A DNA stretch of 64,000 nucleotides from JAITVB01 sp031553805 (lineage in GTDB: Bacteria; Bacteroidota; Bacteroidia; Bacteroidales; Rikenellaceae), in NCBI GenBank assembly GCA_031553805.1, contig JAVBLC010000002.1, positions 267,287-331,286 of the forward strand. The letters run 5' to 3'. The position numbers and the translations under genes were made by a program. Each line of letters starts with the position of its first letter. Position 1 is the first letter of the stretch. Positions 32,839 through 42,388 of the stretch are shown in pieces. A model generated the notes under the pieces. It worked only from the letters and a program-made list of their open reading frames with translations, had not been told where the DNA came from and ran no database searches.

Positions 32839-34542
32839 ATGCGGACTTTTTTACTTTCGATACTTTTCTCGGTTTTTTCGTTTTCCCTTTACGCCCAGTC
32901 GGACTATGCTTCCCCGGTGAATATTCCGGTGACCCTGGCGGGCAACGTGGGGGAGATCCGCTCGGGCCATTTCCACTCGGGGGTCGACTTCAAGACCGAC
33001 GGGGTGACCGGCAAGGCGATCCTGTCGATCGCCGACGGCTACGTGTCGCGCATCTCGATCGGCGAAGGCGGCTACGGCAAAGCCCTGTACATCATGCATC
33101 CTGACGGACGGACGTCGGTTTACGCCCATCTCGAGTCGTTCAATACCGCCATCGGCAACTACGTCCGCGACGAACAATACAAACGGAAGATGTACGCCGT
33201 CGAACTTTATCCCGGGGCCGGTACGCTGCCCGTAAAGCGGGGTGAAACGGTCGCCCTCTCGGGCAACAGCGGTTCATCGGGGGGGCCGCACCTCCATTTC
33301 GAAATCCGCAACGGGGCGCAGCGTCCGTTGAACGTCATGACGCTCGGTTATGTGAAAGCCGAAGACACCCAGGCACCGCGCCTGATGACCCTGTGGGTGG
33401 TCGGCATCGATACGCTGGGTGGTATTCCCGTCCACCGCGTGCTGCAAAAATACCCCTTGCAGAAAACAGGCGAACAATACACGGTCGCCGCCGGCAGCGC
33501 TCCGGTGAAGATCCCGGCCACGGCCTATTTCGCTATCGAGCTGACCGACACCAAGAACGGTTCGCCGTCGAACACGTTTGGCATCCGCACCCTCGAACAG
33601 AGCGTCGATGGCCGGGTCAATTTTTCGCTGCTGGTCGATAATTTTACGTTTGACAACACGCGCTACGTCCATTCGATCCTGTACTACCCGCTCTACCGCA
33701 GCTCACGCTACGACGTGCTGCGCTGCTACGCGCCGCCCAACCGCCTGAGCGCCCTCTACCCGAAACTCGAACGACAGGGCGTGGTGGCGCTGGCCGACAC
33801 CGTGCCCCACCAGATCCGGATCACTGTAGGCGATGATGTTGAAAACCGGTCGGTGCTGGCTTTCGACGTGGTGCGCAGCAATGCTTTCCCGGCGGCGGTC
33901 AAACCGGCGGGCATCCCCGTGCTGTGGAACAAGCCGGCGTCGTATGACGACGGGCAGATGACCATCATACTGCCGGCCAAGGTGCTCTATGAATCGACCT
34001 ACCTGTCGGTACTCGAACGCCCGCGCCCGAAAGGCGCCCTGTCGCCCGCCTACACGCTGGCCAACGACCAGGCGCCGTTGCAGACGGCGATGACCCTGAA
34101 CCTGAAGATTGATGCGGTGCCGGCAGCCCTGTACGGAAAACTGTGTTTCGTGAGCTACGACCGCGACTCGACTTCGCGTACCTACGAGGGCGGTTCCCTG
34201 CAGGCGGGCCGGATGACGCTTACCACCCGCACCTACGGCACCTATTACGTCGTGGCCGACACCCTGGCTCCGCGAATCACGCCTAACTTCCAGCAGGGCG
34301 CCAACCTGGCCGGTGCGAAAAGCCTGTCGTTCAATGTGCGCGACGAGCTGAGCGGCATCAAACGCTGGGCAGTCTATGTCGACGATGCTTGGGCGCTGTG
34401 CGAACACGACCCGAAGAGCCACACCATCACCCACTTTTTTGCCGACGCCCGCTACGCCACGGGCAAGACCCACACCATCCGCATCGAGGCCGAAGACGAC
34501 CGCGGTAACCGCACGGTCGTTTCAAGCACTTTCGTCCGGTAA
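32839..34542 (+). CDS. M23-family (LytM-type) peptidoglycan endopeptidase
   Basis: 567 residues; ATG 32839 starts a signal peptide (MRTFLLSILFSVFSFSLYAQ). The peptidase domain comes first: GHFHSGVDF (residues 43-51, HxxxD zinc ligands), SISIGEGGYGKALYIMHPDG-like strands and GGPHLHFEIR (HxH). The remaining 370 residues are beta-rich domains (VLRCYAPPNRL, YYVVADTLAPRITPNFQQGA), probably Ig-like. Exported and likely acting on cell-wall crosslinks, or as a divisome/OM-linked activator. Full length. Confidence 0.92.
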   Translation: MRTFLLSILFSVFSFSLYAQSDYASPVNIPVTLAGNVGEIRSGHFHSGVDFKTDGVTGKAILSIADGYVSRISIGEGGYGKALYIMHPDGRTSVYAHLESFNTAIGNYVRDEQYKRKMYAVELYPGAGTLPVKRGETVALSGNSGSSGGPHLHFEIRNGAQRPLNVMTLGYVKAEDTQAPRLMTLWVVGIDTLGGIPVHRVLQKYPLQKTGEQYTVAAGSAPVKIPATAYFAIELTDTKNGSPSNTFGIRTLEQSVDGRVNFSLLVDNFTFDNTRYVHSILYYPLYRSSRYDVLRCYAPPNRLSALYPKLERQGVVALADTVPHQIRITVGDDVENRSVLAFDVVRSNAFPAAVKPAGIPVLWNKPASYDDGQMTIILPAKVLYESTYLSVLERPRPKGALSPAYTLANDQAPLQTAMTLNLKIDAVPAALYGKLCFVSYDRDSTSRTYEGGSLQAGRMTLTTRTYGTYYVVADTLAPRITPNFQQGANLAGAKSLSFNVRDELSGIKRWAVYVDDAWALCEHDPKSHTITHFFADARYATGKTHTIRIEAEDDRGNRTVVSSTFVR

Positions 34543-34622
34543 ACCGAACAATAGAATATTTTCCGGGAACGAGAGAACTTTTCCGAACAATTTTTAATTT
34601 TTCCCTTTGTAAAAAACGAAAG

Positions 34623-35426
34623 ATGTTCCGACGATTTTTGTTTATCATCGGTTTGGCTGTCGGTCTGTCGGGTTGCGACCTGATCGAGTACCACCCCTAC
34701 GAGGTGCGGATCAGCGGCGAAACGGGGATCAACGCGAAAAACATGGCCCGGATCGAAGCCGCCTGCGCGGGCAAAGACACGGTGCGCTTCGTGATGATGG
34801 GCGACACGCAGCGCTGGTATGACGAAACGAAAGCTTTTGTGAACCACCTCAACCGCCGCACGGACGTCGATTTCGTGATCCATGGCGGCGATATCTCCGA
34901 CTTCGGGCTGACCAAGGAGTTTTTGTGGATAAGGGATATCATGGGCGGTTTGCGCGTACCCTACGTCGCTCTGCTCGGCAACCACGACATCATCGGCCAC
35001 GGGGCGCAGGTGTATGCCGAGATTTACGGGGCCGAGAACTTTTCGTTCGTGGCGGGTAATACCAAGTTCTTGTGCTTGAATACCAATGCGCTCGAATACG
35101 ATTATTCGCACTCGGTCCCCGACCTGAACTATATCTACGGGCACTTGGAAGATGAGAATCCAGCGGTCGAACGGGTGGTTCCGGTGATGCACATCCGTCC
35201 CGGCAGCCCCGAGTTCAACAATAATGTGTCGCTGGTGTTCCAGATGGTGCTCAAGATGTTTCCGGAAATGCACTTCTGCCTCCACGCCCACAACCACAGC
35301 CTGCAGGCCGACGACCTGTTCGACGACGGAGTGATCTACTACGGCAGCAGCGCGATGCGCGACCGCAATTACCTCTACTTTACCCTAACCCCCGACGGAT
35401 ACGAGTATGAAGTGGTCGATTATTAA
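34623..35426 (+). CDS. Calcineurin-type metallophosphoesterase lipoprotein
   Basis: 267 residues with signal peptide and lipobox (FLFIIGLAVGLSGC). Metal-binding motifs in order: VMMGDTQRW (GDxQ), VIHGGDISDFG (GGDxxD), ALLGNHD (GNHD), VPVMHIRPG and LHAHNHSLQ (HxH). The active site is complete. Substrate unknown. Located outside the cytoplasm, facing the periplasm or cell surface. The next gene starts inside its 3' end (20-bp overlap). Confidence 0.9.
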   Translation: MFRRFLFIIGLAVGLSGCDLIEYHPYEVRISGETGINAKNMARIEAACAGKDTVRFVMMGDTQRWYDETKAFVNHLNRRTDVDFVIHGGDISDFGLTKEFLWIRDIMGGLRVPYVALLGNHDIIGHGAQVYAEIYGAENFSFVAGNTKFLCLNTNALEYDYSHSVPDLNYIYGHLEDENPAVERVVPVMHIRPGSPEFNNNVSLVFQMVLKMFPEMHFCLHAHNHSLQADDLFDDGVIYYGSSAMRDRNYLYFTLTPDGYEYEVVDY

Positions 35427-36090
35427 GCGTTCGGCGCTTTTTTTCTTGTTCGTATCGTCGGGGACGCCGGTGTTTTGCCAGGAGATGGTTGCCTCCGGCG
35501 AGCCAAAACTGCTCCGCCAGGAGAAGCGCGACGAGCGGTATACGCACCGGCAGGAGCAGTACCGCGAATTCTGGATGAACCTGATCCCGACGCATGCTAC
35601 GTTGCAATATGCCGGTTCGATCGGGGTCTTCTCGACGGGTCCGGGGTGGGACTATGGCCGTCGCGACCAATGGGCGACCGATTTTATGATCGGCTACATC
35701 CCCCGTTTCTCGGGCAAAGAGGGGGCGGTGACCCTTTCGCTCAAAGAAACGTACACTCCGTGGCAGGTGCCCATTGCCCGGGGGTGGACCTTTGCGCCCC
35801 TGACCGGAGGCATCCTGGTCAATTCGGTGCTCGACAATCATTTCTGGGGCCGTGAGCCGGACCGCTACCCGAGTAACTATTACAAGTTTTCAACCCGTGT
35901 CCGTTTTCATGCTTTCCTCGGGCAGGCTTTTACCGTGAGGCTGAGCGAACGGGTGCCTTCGCGCACGCTGACGTTTTACTACGAGATCAGCTCGTGCGAC
36001 CTCTACGTCATTTCGGCCGCCACCAACCGCTACGTCAAGCCGGGCGACATCCTGAGCCTGGCCCTGGGGGTCAAGTTCGGGCTCTATTAA
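35407..36090 (+). CDS. Outer-membrane beta-barrel-like hypothetical protein
   Basis: 227 residues; signal peptide MKWSIIKRSALFFLFVSSGT ends near FCQE. Later strands alternate polar and aromatic residues (HATLQYAGSIGVFSTGPGWD, RRDQWATDFMIGYIPRFSGK, VRLSERVPSRTLTFYYEISS) and the C-terminus LALGVKFGLY ends in an aromatic, as outer-membrane barrels do. It overlaps the metallophosphoesterase, so the pair is probably co-translated. No family named with confidence. Confidence 0.7.
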   Translation: MKWSIIKRSALFFLFVSSGTPVFCQEMVASGEPKLLRQEKRDERYTHRQEQYREFWMNLIPTHATLQYAGSIGVFSTGPGWDYGRRDQWATDFMIGYIPRFSGKEGAVTLSLKETYTPWQVPIARGWTFAPLTGGILVNSVLDNHFWGREPDRYPSNYYKFSTRVRFHAFLGQAFTVRLSERVPSRTLTFYYEISSCDLYVISAATNRYVKPGDILSLALGVKFGLY

Positions 36091-36099
36091 TCTGTCCGA

Positions 36100-36534
36100 T
36101 CAGAGCTCCACGACCTTTTCGCCCTGCGGGCCGAAGTGGATCGTGATTCGCTGCCGGAGGTCGGGGTGCAGGCTGCCGCCGACGGGGCATACGCGAATGA
36201 GGTGCTTGATCCGTTGCTGTGTTTTTTCGTCGTAATCGTGAGGCAGCCGCAGGTTGACCGTCAGTTCGCCGATGCGGCGCGAGGGGGCGGAAGCCATGAT
36301 CTTCGTGACTTCGGCCGTTGCGCCTTCGACCGGGAAACCGTGGTGCTGGGCCGAGAGGTTTATAACGGACAGGATGCAGCTGGCCAACGCCACGCCGACC
36401 AGATCGGTGGGTGAGAATTCATTGTCATAGAGGTTGTCGTCGTCGGGCGACAAGGTGACGATGCGCGCTCCGGAGCGCGGGTGGACGGTTTCGGTCCGGA
36501 AATCGCCCACGTAAACGGTTTTCAGTGTCCCCAT
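36100..36534 (-). CDS. OsmC-family peroxiredoxin-like protein
   Basis: 144 residues. The two catalytic cysteines of the OsmC/Ohr fold are present: VALASCILSVINLSAQ and LIRVCPVGGSLHPDL. TVHPRSGARIVTLSPDDDNL fits the N-terminal strands. It reduces organic or inorganic peroxides in the cytoplasm in characterised relatives. Single gene, convergent with the barrel gene. Confidence 0.9.
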   Translation of the reverse strand: MGTLKTVYVGDFRTETVHPRSGARIVTLSPDDDNLYDNEFSPTDLVGVALASCILSVINLSAQHHGFPVEGATAEVTKIMASAPSRRIGELTVNLRLPHDYDEKTQQRIKHLIRVCPVGGSLHPDLRQRITIHFGPQGEKVVEL

Positions 36535-36571
36535 ATCATTTATATTTCACATTTCCCAAATATAGCAAAAA

Positions 36572-36585
36572 GTGCCTCCCGGCAC
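36572..36585. repeat. REP-like hairpin GTGCC-N4-GGCAC
   Basis: GTGCCTCCCGGCACTCGGGA followed by TTTTTGATT, between osmC and engB. Same core as at 61407. Confidence 0.6.
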
Positions 36586-36739
36586 TCGGGATTTTTGATT
36601 CTACATAGAATAAATATAGCAAAAATCGCGACTTTTTTGTTTCGATAAAATGTTTCCTCAAATAGAGGCCCTTTCATGGCATAAAAATCTTTTGTGTCAG
36701 ACCCTTCTCCAATCAGGAACCTCTCATTAAAAAAATCCC

Positions 36740-36747
36740 TACCTTTG
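36740..36747 (+). promoter_or_regulatory. -7 element of engB
   Basis: TACCTTTG, 22 bp before the ATG at 36769. Confidence 0.55.
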
Positions 36748-36768
36748 TACAAGTAAAACCCAGCCCCG

Positions 36769-37380
36769 ATGAAAATCAATACAGCCGAATTTCGGTGCAG
36801 CAGCGCAAGGATCGACCAATGCCCATCGGGTGACACCCCCGAATTCGCCTTCATCGGCCGCTCGAACGTCGGCAAATCGTCGCTGATCAATATGCTCACC
36901 AACCACAAAGGGTTGGCCAAAGTATCCGGCACTCCCGGAAAAACCCGCCTGATCAACCACTTCACGATCAACGGCGAGTGGTTCCTGGTCGATCTGCCGG
37001 GCTACGGTTACGCCCGCGTGTCGAAAGCCGAACGCTCGGGCTTTTCGAAACTGATCACCGATTACGTGACCAAACGCGAAAACCTGGCGTGCCTGTTCGT
37101 GCTGGTCGATTCGCGCCTCGAACCCCAGAAGAACGACACCGAATTTCTGGAACTGTTGGGCCAGCACCGCGTTCCCTTCGCCCTGGTTTTTACCAAGGCC
37201 GATAAACTGACCGAAAATCAGACGGCTTCGAACGTGGCCCGCTATAAACGTTTTCTGCGCACCCGCTGGGAATCCCTGCCGCCGATCGTCATCACCTCGT
37301 CCGAGAAAGGACGCGGACGCGATGATTTACTGGCGTTTATCGAAAATTGTATCACACCCGATAAAAATCCGCTGGGATAG
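36769..37380 (+). CDS. engB: Ribosome-biogenesis GTPase YihA/YsxC/EngB
   Basis: 203 residues. GTPase motifs in order: G1 GRSNVGKSSLI, G2 Thr in SGTPGKTRLIN, G3 DLPGYGYA, G4 TKADKL and G5 TSSEKGRGRDD. Length and motifs are standard for EngB, needed for 50S subunit maturation. Confidence 0.96.
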   Translation: MKINTAEFRCSSARIDQCPSGDTPEFAFIGRSNVGKSSLINMLTNHKGLAKVSGTPGKTRLINHFTINGEWFLVDLPGYGYARVSKAERSGFSKLITDYVTKRENLACLFVLVDSRLEPQKNDTEFLELLGQHRVPFALVFTKADKLTENQTASNVARYKRFLRTRWESLPPIVITSSEKGRGRDDLLAFIENCITPDKNPLG

Positions 37381-37405
37381 AGGATAAATATACAGCCATT
37401 ATTAT

Positions 37406-37413
37406 TACTTTTG
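37406..37413 (+). promoter_or_regulatory. -7 element of prs
   Basis: TACTTTTG, 27 bp before the start codon at 37440. Confidence 0.55.
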
Positions 37414-37439
37414 TGTGTCAAAAAACACACCACTAAACT

Positions 37440-38384
37440 ATGATGCCCGGACATAAAATAAAGCTTTTCTCGTGCCGCGAATCGCGCTATCTGGCCGAAA
37501 AGATCGCCAAGAGTTTCGGAACCGAATTGGGCGACTCGTCGGTGCTCCAGTTCAGCGACGGCGAATTCCAACCCTCGTATAACGAGAGCATCCGCGGATG
37601 CACGGTCGGAATCATCCAGTCGACTTTCCCGCCGGCCGAAAACCTGATGGAACTGCTGATGATGATCGACGCCGCCCGCCGGGCTTCGGCCTACAAGGTG
37701 ATCGCCGTGATCCCCTATTTCGGGTGGGCACGCCAGGACCGCAAAGACCGTCCGCGGGTGCCGATCAGCGCCAAGCTGGTGGCCAATCTGCTCCACGCCG
37801 CCGGTGTCGACCGCGTGGTGACGATGGACCTGCACGCCGACCAGATCCAGGGATTTTTCGATATTCCCGTCGATCACCTTTATGCCAGCGGCATTTTCGT
37901 CCCCTACATCAAGAGCCTTGAAATCGACAACCTGGCGATCGCCGCTCCCGATATGGGCGGGGCGAAACGGGCCAACGCTTACAGCAACCACCTGAATGTG
38001 CCGATGGTCGTGTGCCACAAGCAGCGCGAACGGGCCAACGTGGTAGGCCAGATGACGGTGATCGGCGACGTGGAAGACAAAGACGTGATCATCCTCGACG
38101 ACATGATCGACACCGCCGGAACGATCACCAAGGCAGCCGACATGATGATCGAACGCGGAGCGAGAACGGTACGTGCGGCGGTTACCCACGGCGTGTTGTC
38201 GGGTCCGGCCTATGACCGGATCAACGCCAGTAAACTGGCTGAGGTGATCGTGACCGATACGATTCCGTTGCGTACGGATGCCGACACGTCGAAATTCACG
38301 GTGCTTTCGGTGGCCGATATTTTCTCGGATGTGATCGAACGGGTGCATAACCACCAGGAGATCAGTTCGCGTTTCATTTTTTAG
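37440..38384 (+). CDS. prs: Ribose-phosphate pyrophosphokinase
   Basis: 314 residues; two adjacent ATGs (37440, 37443). PRPP synthetase motifs: KLFSCRESRYLAEKIA, FSDGEFQPSYNESIRG, GWARQDRKDRPRVPISAK, the flexible loop and the PRPP-binding IILDDMIDTAGTITKAADMM. It makes PRPP from ribose-5-phosphate and ATP for nucleotide, His and Trp synthesis. Intact. Confidence 0.97.
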   Translation: MMPGHKIKLFSCRESRYLAEKIAKSFGTELGDSSVLQFSDGEFQPSYNESIRGCTVGIIQSTFPPAENLMELLMMIDAARRASAYKVIAVIPYFGWARQDRKDRPRVPISAKLVANLLHAAGVDRVVTMDLHADQIQGFFDIPVDHLYASGIFVPYIKSLEIDNLAIAAPDMGGAKRANAYSNHLNVPMVVCHKQRERANVVGQMTVIGDVEDKDVIILDDMIDTAGTITKAADMMIERGARTVRAAVTHGVLSGPAYDRINASKLAEVIVTDTIPLRTDADTSKFTVLSVADIFSDVIERVHNHQEISSRFIF

Positions 38385-38458
38385 GAAAGGGTAGAAGGCA
38401 ACCGGTTTTGGCCGGTGTGTTGTGCCTTACTAAAAATGCCCGTGAACGGCAGTTCGAA

Positions 38459-38489
38459 TTTGGCGGAATAAAAAAAAGTATTACTTTTG
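38459..38489 (+). promoter_or_regulatory. tRNA-Ser(GCT) promoter
   Basis: TTTG (38459-38462), a 19-bp spacer and TACTTTTG (38482-38489). A textbook Bacteroidota promoter about 75 bp before the tRNA. Confidence 0.8.
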
Positions 38490-38564
38490 CCCTTCGAAAG
38501 TGCGTAGCGAACCGGGATGCAGGCGAATGCCGGCCTGATGTTTTCAAACGCATACAAGACAAAC

Positions 38565-38656
<92 letters not shown>

Positions 38657-38679
38657 GGACATACCATCCAACAAAAAGA

Positions 38680-38705
38680 AGCACCTCTTGCGGGGTGCTT
38701 TTTCT
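38680..38705 (+). terminator. Terminator after tRNA-Ser(GCT)
   Basis: AGCACC (38680-38685) pairs with GGTGCT (38694-38699); T-rich tail to 38705. Confidence 0.8.
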
Positions 38706-38821
38706 TTGCCTATATGATCAAGTTAAAAATTCAATCACCTGATAATCTGCAAATTGAAATGTCGTTAAACGTCAAGGAAAGGGTAGGATTTTCAGGAAAA
38801 ATATTTTAGAGTTCCTAACTT

Positions 38822-38918
38822 ATACCCTCGAAAATAAATAATTCAGTTTAGCACATCAGAGCAGGCTTTCTGACAACGATTGATTGAAAAACCTCCCTCG
38901 TCGCTGGGCTTTTTATTT
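38822..38918 (+). repeat. 97-bp dispersed repeat, copy 2
   Basis: About 94% identical and gap-free to 13093-13189. Here it is wholly intergenic, downstream of tRNA-Ser. Confidence 0.8.
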
Positions 38919-38971
38919 ATAATACTGACAATGAGTCGATGCGCGTGCCCGGTCCTAAGGGCGCCGCAATT

Positions 38972-39856
38972 CTAATTACCTCTTACCACGGTAGATGCCG
39001 AGGCGTGGGCATAGGCCGTGAAATATCCCACAGCCCCGCCCGTGATATTCGACGGGATGTTCGACGCCGGTCCGCCGAAGAAGGGCGACTCGCCGTTCTT
39101 TTCGTCCTGCGCGAAGCGGATGAAATTGTAATACCCCTTGTCGATGCGGCTAAAATGGAGCGTTACCCGGTCGCCGACCTTGATGGGCGGTTGATTATAA
39201 TTTTCGTCGTCCGGGTTGGGATGATCGGCGTCGGGAAACATCTCGATGATCATTCCATCGACATACTGACCGTTGATTGAAAGGTCGGATATGGCCGAGT
39301 AGCGGCTGATACGGTCTGTGACCAATGTGCCGTTCACCCAGAAACGGGGCAGATAGTAATCTTCTGTCGGAGGGTCCAGGGCGTAAATGCGCGCGGCAAA
39401 TCGCTGTTGGCCCATCATCGAGAAACTGCGTACACTTACCGAGTCGATAGGGGGTGAAGAGAGCATTGTGGCGGTGGCTGTGTAGGTTTCTGTCACGCCG
39501 TCGCCGTCAAAATCGACCCTCACATTCAGGTGATAATCCAGCTCGGCCACGCCGGCCACATACTGCTCCGTGCGGTAGGTGCCGGGCCGGGCCGGGTCTT
39601 CGGCCAGTGCCAGCACGTCGCCTTTCGAGGAGGTGATGGTTACCACGGCTCCCGAAACGCCCGCATTGGGCTGCGTATCGAAATAGGGCGAAGACGAGGA
39701 GATCTGTACCGACTGCCGTCCGGGTATGTCCGTCAGACAGCCGTAGATGACGATCACGGGCGGGGAATCTTTTACCGGCAACTCAATGGGCGCCGTACAG
39801 CCCGCCGCCGCCGATACCAGTGCCGCCAATACCAATATGCGATATAGGGTCGTCAT
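38972..39856 (-). CDS. DUF4249 lipoprotein
   Basis: 294 residues from ATG 39856 (an upstream TTG would overlap the receptor gene). Lipoprotein signal MTTLYRILVLAALVSAAAGC. A beta-rich body (VIVIYGCLTDIPGRQSVQIS, AVVTITSSKGDVLALAEDPA, YHLNVRVDFDGDGV) is typical of DUF4249. These lipoproteins pair with TonB-dependent receptors, as here, where the receptor stop lies 5 bp upstream. Likely surface-exposed and substrate-binding; substrate unknown. Confidence 0.9.
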   Translation of the reverse strand: MTTLYRILVLAALVSAAAGCTAPIELPVKDSPPVIVIYGCLTDIPGRQSVQISSSSPYFDTQPNAGVSGAVVTITSSKGDVLALAEDPARPGTYRTEQYVAGVAELDYHLNVRVDFDGDGVTETYTATATMLSSPPIDSVSVRSFSMMGQQRFAARIYALDPPTEDYYLPRFWVNGTLVTDRISRYSAISDLSINGQYVDGMIIEMFPDADHPNPDDENYNQPPIKVGDRVTLHFSRIDKGYYNFIRFAQDEKNGESPFFGGPASNIPSNITGGAVGYFTAYAHASASTVVRGN

Positions 39857-39861
39857 AAAAC

Positions 39862-42171
39862 TCAAAATTTAAAGTTATAGGTGATCGAAGGCACGAATGA
39901 GAACAGGTAAATCATCTCGGCCTGGGGCGTGGGCGAATCGCTCTGGTTGTAGGTGATCAGCCACGGGTTTTTGCGTCCGTAGGCGTTGTAAAGCGAGAAA
40001 TTCCACTCGCCCTGCCAGCGTTTCGCCGGGTCGTGGCGGGGAATGTAGTTGACCGAAAGGTCCAACCGGTGGTAAGCCGGTTTGCGGTATTCGTTGCGCC
40101 CCGAGTAGATGGGGAAATACTCGCCGTTCACCTCGAAACGCCCGGTGGGGTAGGTTGTGGGCATTCCTGTGGCGTAGACCCACAGCGCTGAGGCGTTCCA
40201 CCGCCGCGAAAACTCGTAGTTCACCAACACGTTCACCGCGTGCGTTTTGTCATAGGGGGCCAGGTAAGTTACCCCGTCGTTGATCTCGGGAATGGTCCGC
40301 TCGGTGCGCGAGAGGGTGTAGTTGACGAAGCCCGTCAGCCGTCCGCTGTTCTTCCGCACCGAGAATTCGGCGCCGTAGGCCCGCCCGCTGCCCGTGCGCA
40401 CCTGGCCTTCGAGCTGGCGGTTGAGGAGCAGGTCGGCGTGGTCGGCGAAATCGATCACGTTTTGCAGCGATTTATAATACACCTCTACGGAAGTTTCGAA
40501 GTCGTTGTCGCGAAAATTGCGGAAATAACCCACCGAAAAAATATCGGCCGTCTGCGGAAGGATGTTGCCGCTGGCCGGAAACCAGACGTTCACCGGCGAC
40601 CCGGCCGAAGAGTTTTCCGCCAGTTGGATAAACTGTACGTTGCGGGCATAACTGGCTTTCACCGAGGAATTCGCACTCAGTTTTACCACTGCTCCGGCCC
40701 GGGGTTCGGCCCGCACATAAGTATGGTAGATCTTTCCCGAACCGTATTGCAGCGTGTCCAAAGGCTCGTGGTCCGCGTCATAGGTATAGGTTTCGATGGG
40801 CCCCATGTTCTGGAACGCTGCCAGCCGCACCCCGTAGCGTACAGTGAGCCATGAAGCCAACTCCTGCGTATTGCCCAGCCACACGCCGTTTTCCAGCGCC
40901 CGGCCCCCCTCGATGTCGTAATTGTCGTAGCCCGTTTGCGAAACGTTTGCCGGGCGGAAACGGTGCAGGATGGCCGAGGCGCCCCATTCGGCATCCAGCC
41001 AGCGGCCGACGCGGTATGAAAAATCGGCCCTCAGCGCCACATCCGAGATCCCGGCTTTCCAGTCCACGTTCATCCCATCGGCATCCATGCCCATCCCGTA
41101 GCCGTAGTCGCTCCACGAGGCGCTCACCCGCGAGGAGAACCGCGAAGAGAAGAGATGGCTCCAGTTGAGCGAAGCCGCCCCGTTGCCGTAATGCATACGG
41201 GCCATCTTGTCGGCGTCGAACACGTCGTTGCCGTAATAACCGTTCAGTTCCAACCGGTCGCGCTCCGAAAAACGGTGTGTCAGCTTGGCGTTGAGGTCAT
41301 AGAAATAGAGGGTGGAATTCCGTTGCGCCTCGTCATTTGAGAATTTAAGGAACACGTCGGCATAACTGCGCCGTGCGCCCACCGTCCACGAGGTGCGCTC
41401 GCCGATGGGGCCTTCCATCATCAGCCGCGCCGAGATCAGCCCCAGGCCGCCCGTGCCGCTGAAACGCTGCGGCACATTTGTCTTGGTGTCCACTTTAAGC
41501 AGCGACGAGAGCCGTCCTCCGTAGCGGATCGGCATATCGCCCTTATACATTTCCACGCCGCCCACCACGTCGTTGTTGAACACCGAAAAGAATCCCATCA
41601 GGTGCGAGGCGTTATACACGGTGGCGTTGTCCAGCAGGACGAGGTTCTGGTCGGGCGATCCACCGCGCACGCTGAATCCCGATCCCCCTTCGCTGGTCGA
41701 CTGCACGCCGGGCAGCAGTTGGACGGCCTTGAGCACGTCGACCTCGCCCATCAGGGGCGGAATCTGGCGGATCGTGCTGATGTCCAGGTGTTCGACGCCC
41801 ATCGCCACGTCCTTCACGTTCCCGTCGCGGGCGCGTGAAGAAACCGTCACGGCCTGTATCTGTTGCGACTCGGGGTCGAGCTTCACGTCGAGCACACGGG
41901 TGCCTGGCTCGACGATCGTTTCGCCCGTCAGGTAGCCGATCGAAGTAACGCGCAGCGTCTGGCGCCCCCGGTCGATGTGGAGGGTATAGTAGCCTTGGGT
42001 GTCGGTGGCTGTCCCTCGCGTGGTGCCCGCCACAACGACAGACGCCCCGGGGAGCGGTTCACCCGTCTGGCTGTCCGTCACCCGGCCGCGGAGTTCCACG
42101 GTCTGGCCGTAAAGCGCTCCCGTCGAAAAGAAGAGGGCAATAAAAAGGATGAATTTTTCTATGATTTGCAT
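39862..42171 (-). CDS. TonB-dependent receptor with carboxypeptidase-like domain
   Basis: 769 residues from ATG 42171, chosen because MQIIEKFILFIALFFSTGAL is a signal peptide. Residues about 25-105 are the carboxypeptidase-regulatory-like domain (VELRGRVTDSQTGEPLPGAS). The plug (LPGVQSTSEGGSGFSVRGGS, PDQNLVLLDN) and a 22-stranded-type barrel follow, ending in an aromatic Phe (SITYNFKF). There is no N-terminal STN domain, so no FecR signalling. It imports an unknown ligand with its DUF4249 partner. Confidence 0.93.
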   Translation of the reverse strand: MQIIEKFILFIALFFSTGALYGQTVELRGRVTDSQTGEPLPGASVVVAGTTRGTATDTQGYYTLHIDRGRQTLRVTSIGYLTGETIVEPGTRVLDVKLDPESQQIQAVTVSSRARDGNVKDVAMGVEHLDISTIRQIPPLMGEVDVLKAVQLLPGVQSTSEGGSGFSVRGGSPDQNLVLLDNATVYNASHLMGFFSVFNNDVVGGVEMYKGDMPIRYGGRLSSLLKVDTKTNVPQRFSGTGGLGLISARLMMEGPIGERTSWTVGARRSYADVFLKFSNDEAQRNSTLYFYDLNAKLTHRFSERDRLELNGYYGNDVFDADKMARMHYGNGAASLNWSHLFSSRFSSRVSASWSDYGYGMGMDADGMNVDWKAGISDVALRADFSYRVGRWLDAEWGASAILHRFRPANVSQTGYDNYDIEGGRALENGVWLGNTQELASWLTVRYGVRLAAFQNMGPIETYTYDADHEPLDTLQYGSGKIYHTYVRAEPRAGAVVKLSANSSVKASYARNVQFIQLAENSSAGSPVNVWFPASGNILPQTADIFSVGYFRNFRDNDFETSVEVYYKSLQNVIDFADHADLLLNRQLEGQVRTGSGRAYGAEFSVRKNSGRLTGFVNYTLSRTERTIPEINDGVTYLAPYDKTHAVNVLVNYEFSRRWNASALWVYATGMPTTYPTGRFEVNGEYFPIYSGRNEYRKPAYHRLDLSVNYIPRHDPAKRWQGEWNFSLYNAYGRKNPWLITYNQSDSPTPQAEMIYLFSFVPSITYNFKF

Positions 42172-42207
42172 AAATCGGCAGCGGCAGTCGGATTTTTTGG
42201 AATGCTG

Positions 42208-42215
42208 CAAAGGTA
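42208..42215 (-). promoter_or_regulatory. -7 element of the receptor operon
   Basis: TACCTTTG on the minus strand (42215-42208), 37 bp before ATG 42171. No clear -33 TTG. Confidence 0.5.
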
Positions 42216-42294
42216 ATATATTCTGAGTGTTCTGAGCATCCCGAAGCGAGTTTTCGGGGAAAAGGGGGGCTATCGATAGCCCGGCAAACGGAAT

Positions 42295-42323
42295 GAGGCC
42301 GGAATGCAACGCATTCCGGCCTC
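42295..42323. terminator. 12-bp perfect hairpin between hcp and the receptor operon
   Basis: GAGGCCGGAATG pairs with CATTCCGGCCTC over a 5-nt loop, with imperfect outer AAACGG/CCGTTT pairing. It lies downstream of hcp on the minus strand and likely acts as its terminator. Confidence 0.65.
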
Positions 42324-42388
42324 CGTTTCATTTTGGGCGACAGTACTTTTACTAGCGCTTGCCCGCTGTCTGGAAACGTGTCCGACAG

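Larger units (their letters stand above)
38657..38971. other. Intergenic region with terminator and 97-bp repeat
   Basis: Apart from the tRNA terminator (38680-38705) and the 97-bp repeat (38822-38918) no gene is seen. The flanks of the repeat are AT-rich (near 38710-38820) and unrelated to those of copy 1. Confidence 0.5.
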